From contig NZ_CP126279.1 in NCBI RefSeq assembly GCF_003234815.2, positions 3,038,001 through 3,102,000 of the forward strand: a stretch of DNA of 64,000 bases, in the 5' to 3' direction. The DNA comes from Curtobacterium sp. MCBD17_035 (GTDB lineage Bacteria; Actinomycetota; Actinomycetes; Actinomycetales; Microbacteriaceae). The notes under the pieces were generated by a model. The model searched no databases. It was not told the origin of the DNA and worked only from the letters and a program-made list of their open reading frames with translations. A program made the translations under genes and the position numbers. This document shows, piece by piece, positions 1 through 7,937 of the stretch (positions are counted from its first letter, which is position 1; each line of letters starts with the position of its first letter).

Positions 1-668
1 ACGTCCGTGTACGCGGTGTCGAGGTCGCTCTCGCCCACGACGCGGCCACCCCGGAGGTCGAACGGCATCCCCTCGACCGACTCGGAGCCGTCCGGCACCT
101 TGTGCTCGTCGGTCGTGAACCGGGTCGCGGCGTCCAGGGTGACGGTGAGTTCCTCGACGGGGGCGTCCCCCGCCCGCAGGTACGGGTGGTTGCCGACGGC
201 GAACGGCGCACGGCGATCGGACCGGTTGACGATCTCGTGCGTGACGCGCAGGCCGTCGTCGACGAGTTCGTGGTGCACGCGGGTCTCGAGCAGGAACGGC
301 CACCCGTGCTGCGGGTACACCGTCGCCTCCTGCACCAGCGTCGACTCGGTCTGCTCGACGACGCGGTAGGGCGCGTAGCGCAGGAGCCCGTGGCTGGCGT
401 TGCCGTACTTCGGCTCGGTGACGTCGAGCTGCTGGGTCGTGCCGTCGAGCTGCCACGTCGCCCCGGCGACGCGGTTCGGCCACGGGACGAGGACGATCCC
501 GCACGCGCCCGCGGGCATCTCGTGCGGACCGAACGACTCGGTGAGCGCGAACCCGTTCACGCTGAGCTGCCGGATGCCGGCCGCGACCTGGGTGATGTCG
601 GCCTCGACGACACCGTCGGGCCCGGCGTGCCGCAGGTGGTACTGGCCGCCGGTGGGTGCTCCGCTCAT
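1..668 (-). CDS. galM: aldose 1-epimerase (GalM family), 3' end cut by window edge
   Basis: Mutarotase that interconverts alpha and beta anomers of galactose or glucose in the cytoplasm, supplying alpha-galactose to GalK. About 222 residues are visible; the C-terminus lies beyond the window edge. Seen: a PWPNRV segment at residues 62-67, NASHGLL with H93, and GNHPYL with H161. These correspond to the two active-site histidines of the family; the catalytic glutamate would be in the missing part. The ATG at 668 overlaps the stop of the upstream regulator gene (ATGA), so both are probably co-transcribed leftward. Adjacent galT-galK supports a role in the Leloir pathway. Family is clear; sugar specificity is inferred from context. 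Confidence 0.88.
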   Translation of the reverse strand, partial: MSGAPTGGQYHLRHAGPDGVVEADITQVAAGIRQLSVNGFALTESFGPHEMPAGACGIVLVPWPNRVAGATWQLDGTTQQLDVTEPKYGNASHGLLRYAPYRVVEQTESTLVQEATVYPQHGWPFLLETRVHHELVDDGLRVTHEIVNRSDRRAPFAVGNHPYLRAGDAPVEELTVTLDAATRFTTDEHKVPDGSESVEGMPFDLRGGRVVGESDLDTAYTD

Positions 669-1513
669 GCGTGGTCCTCCTCGGGATCGTCCGCCACGAG
701 CACCTGGACGCCCGCGGCACGGATGGGGGCGAGGTCGAACCCGCGCACGCCGGCGGTCACGAGGACGTCGACGCTGTCGAGGGCACCGACCACACCGATG
801 TGGGACCGACCGAGCTTCGCCCCGTCGGCAACGACGACAGTACGCCGAGCCGCTCCGGCGAGCAGGCGCTTGACCTCGGTCTCCGGCAGGTTGACGTTCG
901 TGACGCCGCGTTCGACGGACACGCCCGTGCAGCCGATGATCGCCAGGTCGGCGGCGATCATCGGGAGGACCGTGCCGACGAACGGGGAGACGAGCGAGTG
1001 CTGCAGGGGACGCAGCGTGCCGCCGGTCACGACGACCGTGAACCGGGGCACGGCCCGCTCGAGCACGAGCGCGTTCGTCAGGGAGTTCGTGACGACGGTG
1101 ACGTCGGCGAGGTCGCGGCGGGCGACGAGTTCCTCGGCGACGGCGGCGGGCGTGGTGCCGACGTCGAGCACGACGCACTCCCCCGACCGGACGAGGGCAG
1201 CGGCGGCCCGGCCGATCGCCCGCTTCGCGGCGGCGTGCTCGACCGCGGTCTCCTCGTAGGGGCGTTCGTCGCGCCCGGGCTGCGCCGGGCGCAGGGCACC
1301 ACCGTGCACACGTCGGATCCGGCCGGCGGCGTCGAGGGTCGCGAGGTCGGCGCGGACGGTCACCGCACTGGTCCCCACGGCGGCGGCGAGGTCGGCGGTC
1401 CGGACGAGGCCCGGTGCCTCCTCGACGAGTTCGACGATGCGGTCGTGGCGCAGAACGGCCGGCAGCGCGCTCGGCTCCGCCGCGTCGGGGTCCCGCTGCG
1501 ACAGGTCGGTCAT
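665..1513 (-). CDS. DeoR/GlpR-family transcriptional regulator of the galactose locus
   Basis: Cytoplasmic sugar-responsive repressor of 282 residues. An N-terminal DeoR-type winged helix-turn-helix spans about residues 20-75 (pattern RIVELVEEAPGLVRTADLA, then VRADLATLD and RVHGGAL). The C-terminal DeoR sensor domain (ISOCOT fold) contains ECVVLDVGTTPAAVAEEL and VTNSLTNALVLE, which bind phosphorylated sugars in the family. The ATG at 1513 is chosen because the domain begins shortly after it; the frame stays open to 1600 upstream without homology. It is divergent from galT and overlaps galM, so it most likely controls both units through the repeats at 1521-1560. The effector, perhaps galactose 1-phosphate, is not shown by sequence. 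Confidence 0.85.
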   Translation of the reverse strand: MTDLSQRDPDAAEPSALPAVLRHDRIVELVEEAPGLVRTADLAAAVGTSAVTVRADLATLDAAGRIRRVHGGALRPAQPGRDERPYEETAVEHAAAKRAIGRAAAALVRSGECVVLDVGTTPAAVAEELVARRDLADVTVVTNSLTNALVLERAVPRFTVVVTGGTLRPLQHSLVSPFVGTVLPMIAADLAIIGCTGVSVERGVTNVNLPETEVKRLLAGAARRTVVVADGAKLGRSHIGVVGALDSVDVLVTAGVRGFDLAPIRAAGVQVLVADDPEEDHA

Positions 1514-1520
1514 CGCACCA

Positions 1521-1560
1521 GTTTCGTCTGCTTCCGTTCCGTTTCGCAATCCTTCGTCCG
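1521..1560. promoter_or_regulatory. four phased decamer repeats, candidate DeoR operator
   Basis: Four consecutive 10-bp blocks each begin with a TTTCG-like core: GTTTCGTCTG, CTTCCGTTCC, GTTTCGCAAT, CCTTCGTCCG. The GTTTCG copies start exactly 20 bp apart (1521 and 1541). Direct repeats in helical phase are typical binding sites of DeoR-family tetramers. The block lies in the gap between the divergent regulator and galT and overlaps the likely galT -35 region. Confidence 0.55.
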
Positions 1561-1570
1561 GGAGTAGGGT
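1542..1570 (+). promoter_or_regulatory. candidate galTK promoter
   Basis: TTTCGC (1542-1547) and TAGGGT (1565-1570) are separated by 17 bp. The -10 fits the actinobacterial TANNNT pattern; the -35 is weak. Transcription would start near 1577, leaving a leader of about 26 nt that contains the GGAAGGA ribosome-binding site before the GTG at 1603. Confidence 0.4.
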
Positions 1571-1602
1571 TGCCCGGTGTCCACCGATGGGAAGGAACAC
1601 CA

Positions 1603-2706
1603 GTGAGCGGGATCACCAAGCGGGCGACGACCCTCGCGGACGGTCGTGACCTCATCTACTTCGACGACGCGGACACGCAGCTGCCCGCCGAGCGTCGCAT
1701 CGACGAGCGCGTGCTCGACCCGCGCCCCGCCACGGCGCACATGCGGCAGGACGTCCTGACGGGCGAGTGGGTGTCGATCGCCTCGGCTCGACAGAACCGC
1801 GCCTTCCTGCCGCCGGCCAACCTCGACCCGCTCGCGCCCCAGACGGACGAGAACCCGTCGGAGATCCCGAGCCGGTACGACGTCGCCGTCTTCGAGAACA
1901 AGTCACCCTCGTTCGGTCCCGACCTCGAGGCCGACGACGCACCACCGTCGGTGGCCGCGCTGTCCGAGGTCGGCCTCAACCGCACCTACCGGTCCGTCGG
2001 GCGCTGCGAGGTCGTCTGCTTCAGCCCGGAGACGAGCGGCTCGTTCGCGTCGATCACCGAGTCCCGCGCCCGGACCGTCGTCGAGGCGTGGGCCGACCGC
2101 ACGGCCGCACTGTCCGCCATGCCGGGCATCGAGCAGGTGTTCCCGTTCGAGAACCGCGGCGAGGCGATCGGGGTCACGCTGCACCACCCCCACGGGCAGA
2201 TCTACGCCTACCCCTACGTGACGCCCCGCACGCAGCGCCTCCTGGCGTCGATCGAGCGCTTCGGACCGGACCTGTTCGAGCAGCACCTGGCGAACGAGCG
2301 GGCGTCGGACCGGGTGGTCCTCGCGGGCGAGCACTTCACAGCGTTCGTGCCCTTCGCCGCCCGATGGCCGCTCGAGATCCACATGCTGCCGCACCGGCAC
2401 GTCCCCGACTTCGCCGGCCTCACCGACGCCGAGAAGGACGAGCTCGCGCACATGCACCTGCGCCTGACACGGGCCCTCGACGCCCTCTACGACTCCCCCA
2501 CGCCCTACATCGCGGCGTGGCACCAGGCGCCGGTGTCGATCGGCCGCGACGCCGTCCGGTTGATGCTGCAGATCACGTCGCCCCGGCGTGCCGAGACGAA
2601 GCTCAAGTACCTGGCCGGCAGCGAGGCCGCGATGGGCGCCTGGATCGGCGACGTCGTGCCCGAGGCCCAGGCCGAGTTCATCCGAGGAGGGATCGAACGC
2701 GTATGA
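1603..2706 (+). CDS. galT: galactose-1-phosphate uridylyltransferase
   Basis: Leloir-pathway enzyme transferring UMP from UDP-glucose to galactose 1-phosphate in the cytoplasm. The 367-residue protein has the HIT-type GalT active site HPHGQIYAYP, with H195-P196-H197; the second histidine is the uridylylated nucleophile by family knowledge. A further HMLPHRHVPDFA segment lies in the C-terminal domain. The GTG at 1603 is preceded by GGAAGGA at proper spacing; upstream in-frame codons back to 1414 antisense the regulator and are not used. The stop overlaps the galK start (ATGA), so translation is coupled. Length is normal for the family. Confidence 0.93.
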   Translation: MSGITKRATTLADGRDLIYFDDADTQLPAERRIDERVLDPRPATAHMRQDVLTGEWVSIASARQNRAFLPPANLDPLAPQTDENPSEIPSRYDVAVFENKSPSFGPDLEADDAPPSVAALSEVGLNRTYRSVGRCEVVCFSPETSGSFASITESRARTVVEAWADRTAALSAMPGIEQVFPFENRGEAIGVTLHHPHGQIYAYPYVTPRTQRLLASIERFGPDLFEQHLANERASDRVVLAGEHFTAFVPFAARWPLEIHMLPHRHVPDFAGLTDAEKDELAHMHLRLTRALDALYDSPTPYIAAWHQAPVSIGRDAVRLMLQITSPRRAETKLKYLAGSEAAMGAWIGDVVPEAQAEFIRGGIERV

Positions 2707-3848
2707 CCACCGACTTCCAGAGCGTCTTCGGCGCGGAGCCGACCACGCGGTACTCGGCACCGGGCCGGGTGAACCTGATCGGCGAGCACACCGACTACAA
2801 CGACGGGTACGTCCTGCCGTTCGCGATCGACCGCCGTACCGTCGCCGACATCCGCGTGCGCGACGACCGGCTGCTCCGCGTCGCGTCGTCGTTCGACCCG
2901 GAGGGCGGCGTGCAGGAGCGCTCACTCGACGCGCTCGATCCCGCCGACATGGACGGCTGGTCGGCGTACGTGTTCGGTATCGCCTGGGCCCTGCAGGACC
3001 GGGGGGCGGACCTGTCCGGCGCGACAGGGCTCGACGTCTTCATCCACTCCGAGGTCCCGGTCGGGGCGGGGTTGTCGTCGAGCGCCGCGATCGAGTGCGG
3101 CGTCGCGCTGGCGTTCGACGACCTGTGGAGCCTCGGCCTCGACCGGCAGGAGCTCGCGCGCGTCGGGCAGTGGGCCGAGAACAAGGCGGTCGGGGCACCC
3201 ACGGGCATCATGGACCAATCGGCGTCGCTGCTCGGCCGGCAGGACGCGGCCGTGTTCCTCGACTGTCGATCGCTCGAGGCAGAGGTCGTCGACCTCGGCT
3301 TCGACGCCGCGGGTCTCGAGCTGCTCGTCATCGACACGCACGTCCAGCACGCCCACGCCACCGGGGGCTACGCCGCACGTCGGGCGTCCTGCGAGCGGGG
3401 GGCCTCGGTGATGGGCGTGTCCGCGCTCCGCGACCTGTCCGTCGACGACCTCCCCCGCGCGCAGGAGCTCCTCGACGACGAGACCTTCCGCCGCGTCCGG
3501 CACGTCGTCACCGAGGACCAGCGTGTCCTCGACACCGTCCGCACGCTGCGCGAGCAGGGTCCGCGCGCGATCGGCGACCTGCTCGTCGCGTCGCACGCGT
3601 CGATGCGCGACGACTTCGAGATCTCGGTCGCCGAACTCGACCTCGCGGTGGAGACCGCGCTCGAGCACGGCGCCGTCGGTGCCCGCATGACGGGGGGCGG
3701 GTTCGGTGGCGCCGCCATCGCGCTCGTCGACCGGGAGGCCCGGGACACGATCGCGGACGCGGTCACCGCCGCCTTCGCCGCGGCCGGGCACTCCGCGCCC
3801 ACCGTGTTCACCGTGCACGCCGACGAGGGTGCCCGGCACGACGCGTAG
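2703..3848 (+). CDS. galK: galactokinase
   Basis: GHMP-family kinase that phosphorylates alpha-D-galactose with ATP to galactose 1-phosphate, the substrate of the preceding galT. The 381 residues show the galactokinase signature GRVNLIGEHTDY at 21-32, the ATP-binding glycine/serine loop VPVGAGLSSSAA at about 118-129, NKAVGAPTGIMDQ carrying the catalytic aspartate, and the third GHMP motif GARMTGGGFGG near the C-terminus. The ATG overlaps the galT stop. The gene ends in a convergent gap with a strong hairpin, closing the operon. Function is secure. Confidence 0.95.
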   Translation: MTTDFQSVFGAEPTTRYSAPGRVNLIGEHTDYNDGYVLPFAIDRRTVADIRVRDDRLLRVASSFDPEGGVQERSLDALDPADMDGWSAYVFGIAWALQDRGADLSGATGLDVFIHSEVPVGAGLSSSAAIECGVALAFDDLWSLGLDRQELARVGQWAENKAVGAPTGIMDQSASLLGRQDAAVFLDCRSLEAEVVDLGFDAAGLELLVIDTHVQHAHATGGYAARRASCERGASVMGVSALRDLSVDDLPRAQELLDDETFRRVRHVVTEDQRVLDTVRTLREQGPRAIGDLLVASHASMRDDFEISVAELDLAVETALEHGAVGARMTGGGFGGAAIALVDREARDTIADAVTAAFAAAGHSAPTVFTVHADEGARHDA

Positions 3849-3906
3849 CGCCGGCGGTCGGGACGACGCTCCCACGGCGCCGACCAGCAGCGAGATCGAA
3901 CCGCGC

Positions 3907-3948
3907 GATGCCGTTCGAACACGGGGATCCCGGTGTTCGAACGGCATC
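3907..3948. terminator. bidirectional hairpin between galK and folD
   Basis: A perfect 16-bp inverted repeat (arms GATGCCGTTCGAACAC at 3907-3922 and its complement at 3933-3948) with a 10-nt loop lies between the convergent galK and folD genes. There is no T tract, which is common in GC-rich actinobacteria. It most likely ends transcription from both sides. Confidence 0.6.
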
Positions 3949-3982
3949 GGCGTGTTCGACGCCGACGCCCGGCGCGGTGAGC

Positions 3983-4936
3983 TCAGTGCCGGTGGCGCTC
4001 GGCGGCCTCGACGACGTTCTTCATGAGCATCGCCCGGGTCATCGGCCCGACGCCGCCCGGCACCGGCGACAGGAACCCGGCCACGGACGCCACGGCGGGG
4101 TCGACGTCGCCACGGAGCTTCGCCCGACCCGTCTCGGGGTCGACGACGCGGGTGATCCCGACGTCGATGACCGCCGCACCGGGGCGCACCCAGTCGGGCT
4201 GCACCAGACCCGCGACACCAGCGGCCGCGACGACGATGTCCGCCCGTCGGGTCTCCGCCGCGACGTCGGACGTGAGCGAGTGCGTCAGCGTGGCCGTCGC
4301 CTCGAGCCGGGTGAGGAGGAGCCCGAGGGGTCGTCCGACGGTCAGCCCCTGCCCGATGATCGTGACGTGCTGTCCTCGGATCGGGACGTCGTACGCGCGG
4401 AGCATCTCGACGATGCCGCGCGGCGTGCACGGGAGCGGCGCGTCGATCGTCCCCGCGCCTCCCGGCACCGCGAGCACGAGCTCACCGAGGTTCGTCGGGT
4501 GGAGGCCGTCGGCGTCCTTGTGCGGGTCCATGAGCTCGAGCATCGGCGTCGGGTCGATGCCCTCGGGCAGCGGGAGCTGCACGATGAACGCGGTGACCGC
4601 GGGGTCGTCGTTCATCTGCAGGATCGCCGCGCGGATGTCGGCCGCCGACGCCGTCGCGGGCAGGTCGATCCGCACCGACTCGATGCCGATCTCGGCCGAG
4701 TCACGGTGCTTGCCGGCCACGTAGGACAGCGAACCGGGGTTCTCGCCCACCAGGATCGTCCCGAGTCCGGGGCGCACGCCGTGCTCGTGCAGTCGTGCCA
4801 CGCGGGTCCGGAGTTCGCCCCGAACGCGAGCGGCCAACGCGGCGCCGTCGACCCGGATCGCCGTGCCGTCGGCGTCGAAGCGGTCGCGCGGGAGCGGCGG
4901 CAGCTCGTGCTCCGCCGCCGTGCCGGTGTCGCTCAC
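3983..4936 (-). CDS. folD: bifunctional methylenetetrahydrofolate dehydrogenase/methenyl-THF cyclohydrolase
   Basis: Interconverts 5,10-methylene-THF, 5,10-methenyl-THF and 10-formyl-THF with NADP(H) in one-carbon metabolism. The 317-residue protein shows [14 protein letters not shown] (YxxxK catalytic region), the folate-binding [23 protein letters not shown] and the Rossmann part [11 protein letters not shown], ending in the family C-terminus [11 protein letters not shown]. The GTG at 4936 overlaps the glyA stop (GTGA), so it is translated from the glyA message. About 20 extra N-terminal residues precede the usual start of the domain. It probably shares control by the ZTP riboswitch upstream of glyA. 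Confidence 0.94.
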   Translation of the reverse strand: MSDTGTAAEHELPPLPRDRFDADGTAIRVDGAALAARVRGELRTRVARLHEHGVRPGLGTILVGENPGSLSYVAGKHRDSAEIGIESVRIDLPATASAADIRAAILQMNDDPAVTAFIVQLPLPEGIDPTPMLELMDPHKDADGLHPTNLGELVLAVPGGAGTIDAPLPCTPRGIVEMLRAYDVPIRGQHVTIIGQGLTVGRPLGLLLTRLEATATLTHSLTSDVAAETRRADIVVAAAGVAGLVQPDWVRPGAAVIDVGITRVVDPETGRAKLRGDVDPAVASVAGFLSPVPGGVGPMTRAMLMKNVVEAAERHRH

Positions 4937-6231
4937 GCGTACAGCGGGAACGCGGCGGTCAGGGCCTTCACCCGGGCCGAGAGCGCGGCGATGTCCGGCT
5001 CCGGCATGAGCGTGGCCGCGATGACGTCCGCGACCTCGGTGAACTCCGCGTCGCCGAACCCGCGGGTGGCGAGGGCGGGCGTGCCGATCCGGACGCCCGA
5101 GGTCACCATCGGCGGCCGCGGGTCGAACGGCACGCTGTTGCGGTTCACGGTGATGCCGACCTCGTGGAGCAGGTCCTCGGCCTGCTTGCCGTCGACCTCG
5201 GACGCGCGCAGGTCGACGAGCACGAGGTGCACGTCGGTCCCGCCGGTCAGGACGTCGATGCCCGCTGCCTTGGCGTCGGGCTGCGTCAAACGCTCGGCGA
5301 GGATCTTGGCGCCGCGGACGGTGCGCTCCTGGCGGTCCTTGAACTCGGGCTCGGCCGCGAGCTTGAACGCCGTGGCCTTCGCCGCGATGACGTGCATGAG
5401 CGGCCCGCCCTGCTGCCCGGGGAACACGGCCGAGTTGAGCTTCTTGAACAGCGATTCGTCGTTCGACAGGATCACGCCCGACCGCGGCCCGGCGAGGGTC
5501 TTGTGGACGGTCGAGGACACGACGTGCGCGTGCGGCAGCGGCGACGGGTGGAGGCCCGCGGCGACGAGCCCGGCGAAGTGCGCCATGTCGACCCAGAGCT
5601 TGGCGTCGACCTCGTCGGCGATCGCCCGGAACTTCGCGAAGTCGAGCTGCCGCGGGTACGCCGACCACCCGGCGATGATGACCTTCGGCCGGTGCTCGAG
5701 CGCCTTCGCGCGGATGTCGTCGTAGTCGACCTCGAAGGTCTCCGGGTCGACGCCGTAGGCCACCGCGTTGTAGAGCCGCCCCGAGAAGTTGAGCTTCATG
5801 CCGTGGGTGAGGTGCCCGCCGTGCGCGAGCTCGAGCCCGAGGATGGTGTCCCCGGCGGAGGCGAGCGCGTGCAGCACGGCCGCGTTCGCCTGGGCACCGG
5901 AGTGCGGCTGGACGTTCGCGTACGCGGCGCCGAACAGCGCCTTCGCCCGGTCGATCGCCAGCTGCTCGGCGATGTCGACGAACTCGCATCCGCCGTAGTA
6001 GCGCTTGCCCGGGTAGCCCTCGGCGTACTTGTTCGTCAGGACGGAGCCCTGCGACTCGAGCACCGCGCGGGGCACGAAGTTCTCGGACGCGATCATCTCG
6101 AGGTAATCGCGCTGGCGCCCGAGCTCGAGCTCGAGGACCCGGGCGATCTCCGGGTCGACCTCGGCGAGCGGGGCGTTGAAGGTGGACGGCAGGCGGTCGG
6201 ACGTGGCGGCGCTGGGCTCGGAGATGGACAC
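4933..6231 (-). CDS. glyA: serine hydroxymethyltransferase
   Basis: PLP enzyme converting serine and THF to glycine and 5,10-methylene-THF, the main cellular one-carbon source. The 432 residues contain MIASENF and [17 protein letters not shown], and the PLP-binding lysine K244 in [12 protein letters not shown]. The GTG at 6231 has AGGAG directly upstream at good spacing; the frame stays open to 6534 but that part antisenses clpS. It is followed without a gap by folD. The leader carries sequence matching the ZTP riboswitch, so expression likely rises when folate is limiting. Confidence 0.95.
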   Translation of the reverse strand: MSISEPSAATSDRLPSTFNAPLAEVDPEIARVLELELGRQRDYLEMIASENFVPRAVLESQGSVLTNKYAEGYPGKRYYGGCEFVDIAEQLAIDRAKALFGAAYANVQPHSGAQANAAVLHALASAGDTILGLELAHGGHLTHGMKLNFSGRLYNAVAYGVDPETFEVDYDDIRAKALEHRPKVIIAGWSAYPRQLDFAKFRAIADEVDAKLWVDMAHFAGLVAAGLHPSPLPHAHVVSSTVHKTLAGPRSGVILSNDESLFKKLNSAVFPGQQGGPLMHVIAAKATAFKLAAEPEFKDRQERTVRGAKILAERLTQPDAKAAGIDVLTGGTDVHLVLVDLRASEVDGKQAEDLLHEVGITVNRNSVPFDPRPPMVTSGVRIGTPALATRGFGDAEFTEVADVIAATLMPEPDIAALSARVKALTAAFPLYA

Positions 6232-6269
6232 GGTGGCTCCTCGTGGTCGTTCACGGAACGGTCGGGTCT

Positions 6270-6348
6270 CGTGGCCCAGGCGTACGGCCGCGATCCGTGT
6301 CTGTTGCCGCTCCCCGATGGTGACCCATCCAACGCCAGTCGCGACAGC
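6270..6348 (-). promoter_or_regulatory. ZTP (pfl-type) riboswitch upstream of glyA-folD
   Basis: Read on the minus strand, the leader contains CGACTGGCG (6341-6333), then GGGTCACCATCGGGGAGC (about 6326-6309), and, after a short variable stretch, GGCCGTACGCCTGGGCCA (6289-6272). These are the two conserved halves of the pfl/ZTP aptamer in the right order. ZTP (AICAR triphosphate) accumulates when 10-formyl-THF is short, and glyA and folD are classic targets. The aptamer ends about 40 nt before the GTG start, leaving room for a small expression platform (TTCCGTGAA hairpin) near the ribosome-binding site. Confidence 0.8.
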
Positions 6349-6352
6349 AGGG

Positions 6353-6358
6353 ATCGTA
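6353..6358 (-). promoter_or_regulatory. candidate -10 box for the glyA-folD transcript
   Basis: TACGAT on the minus strand fits TANNNT and sits about 8 nt before the riboswitch aptamer, so a transcript starting near 6346 would begin right at the aptamer. No convincing -35 is seen. Confidence 0.35.
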
Positions 6359-6445
6359 CCAAGGCAGGCCTCCCGGGCGCGAGGGCCGAGCCTGCACGAG
6401 CAGTGGGCGAAGCGACCGGGCGCGTGCGACCCTGGAGGGGTGACG

Positions 6446-6724
6446 ATGCTCGAGCCCGACCTGGACGTCCGGGAGCGCACGCGCTCGGACGCGCCCTGGG
6501 TCGCGGTCGTGTGGGACGACCCGGTCAACCTCATGTCGTACGTGACGTACGTGTTCCAGACCTACTTCGGCTTCCCGCGACACAAGGCCGAACGGCTCAT
6601 GCGACAGGTGAACGACGAGGGCAGGGCGGTCGTCGCGCGCGGCCTGCGCGAGGAGATGGAGCGCCACGTCGAGGCCATGCACGGGTTCGGTCTGCAGGCG
6701 ACGGTCGGCAGGGACGCCACGTGA
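6446..6724 (+). CDS. clpS: ATP-dependent Clp protease adaptor ClpS
   Basis: Small adaptor that delivers N-degron substrates to the ClpC/ClpA unfoldase in the cytoplasm. The 92-residue protein has the core pattern [20 protein letters not shown], matching the family D-D-P-x-N-L-M substrate-pocket strand, followed by [14 protein letters not shown]. The ATG at 6446 is preferred over the GTG at 6440 because GGAGG (6434-6438) is then 7 nt away. It overlaps the DUF2017 gene by GTGA, a conserved actinobacterial pair. Confidence 0.92.
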   Translation: MLEPDLDVRERTRSDAPWVAVVWDDPVNLMSYVTYVFQTYFGFPRHKAERLMRQVNDEGRAVVARGLREEMERHVEAMHGFGLQATVGRDAT

Positions 6725-7209
6725 TCCCGTTCGTCCGACGTCGCGACGGCGTGCACCTGACGCTGTCGCGGGGCGAGCGCAGCGTGCTCGAGAGCCTGAC
6801 GGCGCAGCTCATGCAGATCCTGCAGGGGGACCTGGCCGGTGATCCGGTCGCGCTGCGGCTGTTCCCCGTCGCGTACCCGGACGACCCCGAGGCGTCCGCG
6901 GAGTTCCGCCGCTACACGATCGTCGACCTGCAGACGCAGAAGGCCGAGAACGCCCGCATCGTGCACGACTGGTTGACCGGCCGCGCGTCGGGACCCTTCG
7001 ACCGGGAGGCCGAACAGGCGTGGCTCCGCTGCCTCACCGACCTGCGGCTCACCGTCGCGGAGCGGCTCGGGATCACCGACCACGACCCGGACGACCCCGA
7101 CGCCGATCCGGACGGTGTCGGGAGCGAGATCGGACTCCGCGACGTCTACGACTGGCTCGGCTACGTGCAGGAACACCTCGTCGTCACCCTGCAGGGGCAC
7201 GGGGACTGA
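6721..7209 (+). CDS. DUF2017 family protein
   Basis: 162-residue cytoplasmic protein of unknown function that follows clpS throughout actinobacteria. Visible features: a start region FVRRRDGVHLTLSRGERSVL, a central RLFPVAYPDDPEASAEFRRYT segment, an acidic loop DHDPDDPDADPD and a C-terminal YDWLGYVQEHLVVTL. No catalytic motif is recognised. The GTG overlaps the clpS stop, so the two are translationally coupled, suggesting a role in Clp proteolysis, which is inference only. Confidence 0.8.
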   Translation: MIPFVRRRDGVHLTLSRGERSVLESLTAQLMQILQGDLAGDPVALRLFPVAYPDDPEASAEFRRYTIVDLQTQKAENARIVHDWLTGRASGPFDREAEQAWLRCLTDLRLTVAERLGITDHDPDDPDADPDGVGSEIGLRDVYDWLGYVQEHLVVTLQGHGD

Positions 7210-7227
7210 GCCCCACAATGGAAGTCT

Positions 7228-7259
7228 GCCTTGCAAGGCTGGCTTCCCAGGCGTAGCGT
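7228..7259 (+). promoter_or_regulatory. marR promoter with palindromic operator, leaderless start
   Basis: The perfect 12-bp palindrome GCCTTGCAAGGC (7228-7239) contains the -35 box TTGCAA (7231-7236). A 17-bp spacer leads to the -10 TAGCGT (7254-7259), 6 nt before the GTG of the MarR gene at 7266, so the mRNA is probably leaderless. An operator on the -35 fits autorepression. Confidence 0.55.
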
Positions 7260-7265
7260 CGTCGC

Positions 7266-7697
7266 GTGACCGAGCGCAGCGCATCCGACATCGACCTCGC
7301 CGAGGCGCTCATCGCCGTGCACGGCCGGTTCCGTCGCACGCTCCTCGTCGCCAAGACCGACGAGATCTCGCCGACCCAGTCCGCCGTGATCGGCCGCCTG
7401 CTCCGCGACGGCCCGCAGACCACCGCGGACCTCGCCCGCGCCGAGGGCGTGCGCCCGCAGTCGATGGGTGCCACGATCGCGGGTCTCGTCGAACTCGGTC
7501 TCGCCGTCCGTGAGCCGCATCCCACAGACGGTCGACGAGCGCTCGTCCAGCTCACCACCGCCGGCCGGGAGGCCCGCGCCGGTTCCCACGCGAGCCGCAC
7601 GCGCCTCGTCGCGGACCGGCTCGCGGGCCTCCCGGCCGAGGACCGCGCCGCCGTCGAGCGCGCGATCGACGTGCTCGGGTCGCTCGTCGACCCCTGA
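7266..7697 (+). CDS. MarR-family transcriptional regulator
   Basis: 143-residue winged-helix regulator, probably dimeric, acting on its own promoter and likely on the MFS gene downstream. Seen: helix-turn-helix TTADLARAEGVRPQSMGATIAGLVELG, then the wing REPHPTDGRRALVQLTTAGRE, which is characteristic of MarR proteins. No Shine-Dalgarno is visible; the -10 box position suggests leaderless translation from GTG 7266. The ligand is unknown. Confidence 0.85.
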   Translation: MTERSASDIDLAEALIAVHGRFRRTLLVAKTDEISPTQSAVIGRLLRDGPQTTADLARAEGVRPQSMGATIAGLVELGLAVREPHPTDGRRALVQLTTAGREARAGSHASRTRLVADRLAGLPAEDRAAVERAIDVLGSLVDP

Positions 7698-7738
7698 CGC
7701 GGGCGCCGCACCGCGCTCACGCCGTGGCTCCACCGCCA

Positions 7739-7748
7739 CCCCCCCCCC
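7739..7748. repeat. homopolymer C10 tract
   Basis: Ten consecutive C residues lie in the gap between marR and the MFS gene, about 190 bp before the first usable start of the transporter. Such a tract is prone to slippage. Confidence 0.85.
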
Positions 7749-7760
7749 GCTCGGTCGCTC

Positions 7761-7840
7761 GCTCGCCGCACCTCCAGCTCGCCGCACCTTCAGCTCGCCG
7801 TACCTCCCGCTCGCCGCACTTCCCGCTCGCCGCACCGACC
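7761..7840. repeat. five tandem 16-bp repeats upstream of the MFS gene
   Basis: Five head-to-tail copies of a 16-bp unit with consensus GCTCGCCGCACCTCCC start at 7761, 7777, 7793, 7809 and 7825, each with one to three changes. The period is not a multiple of three, so it is not a peptide repeat. It fills the space where the promoter or leader of the MFS gene would be. Function unknown. Confidence 0.85.
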
Positions 7841-7937
7841 GAAAGCCGCCGTCACGTCCGCGTCCACCGCATCCGTCCCCACCACCGGCCCCGCACGGCA
7901 GCGCCACCCCGGTTTCGGCCCGAAGCTCCTCGTCCCG

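Noticed and set aside
3907..3948. LexA/SOS box, because GAAC and GTTC half-sites appear in the inverted repeat
   Set aside because: The half-sites are separated by 14 bases rather than four, and the position between convergent genes fits a terminator.
7761..7840. Short CRISPR-like array
   Set aside because: Units are contiguous without spacers and no cas genes are present.
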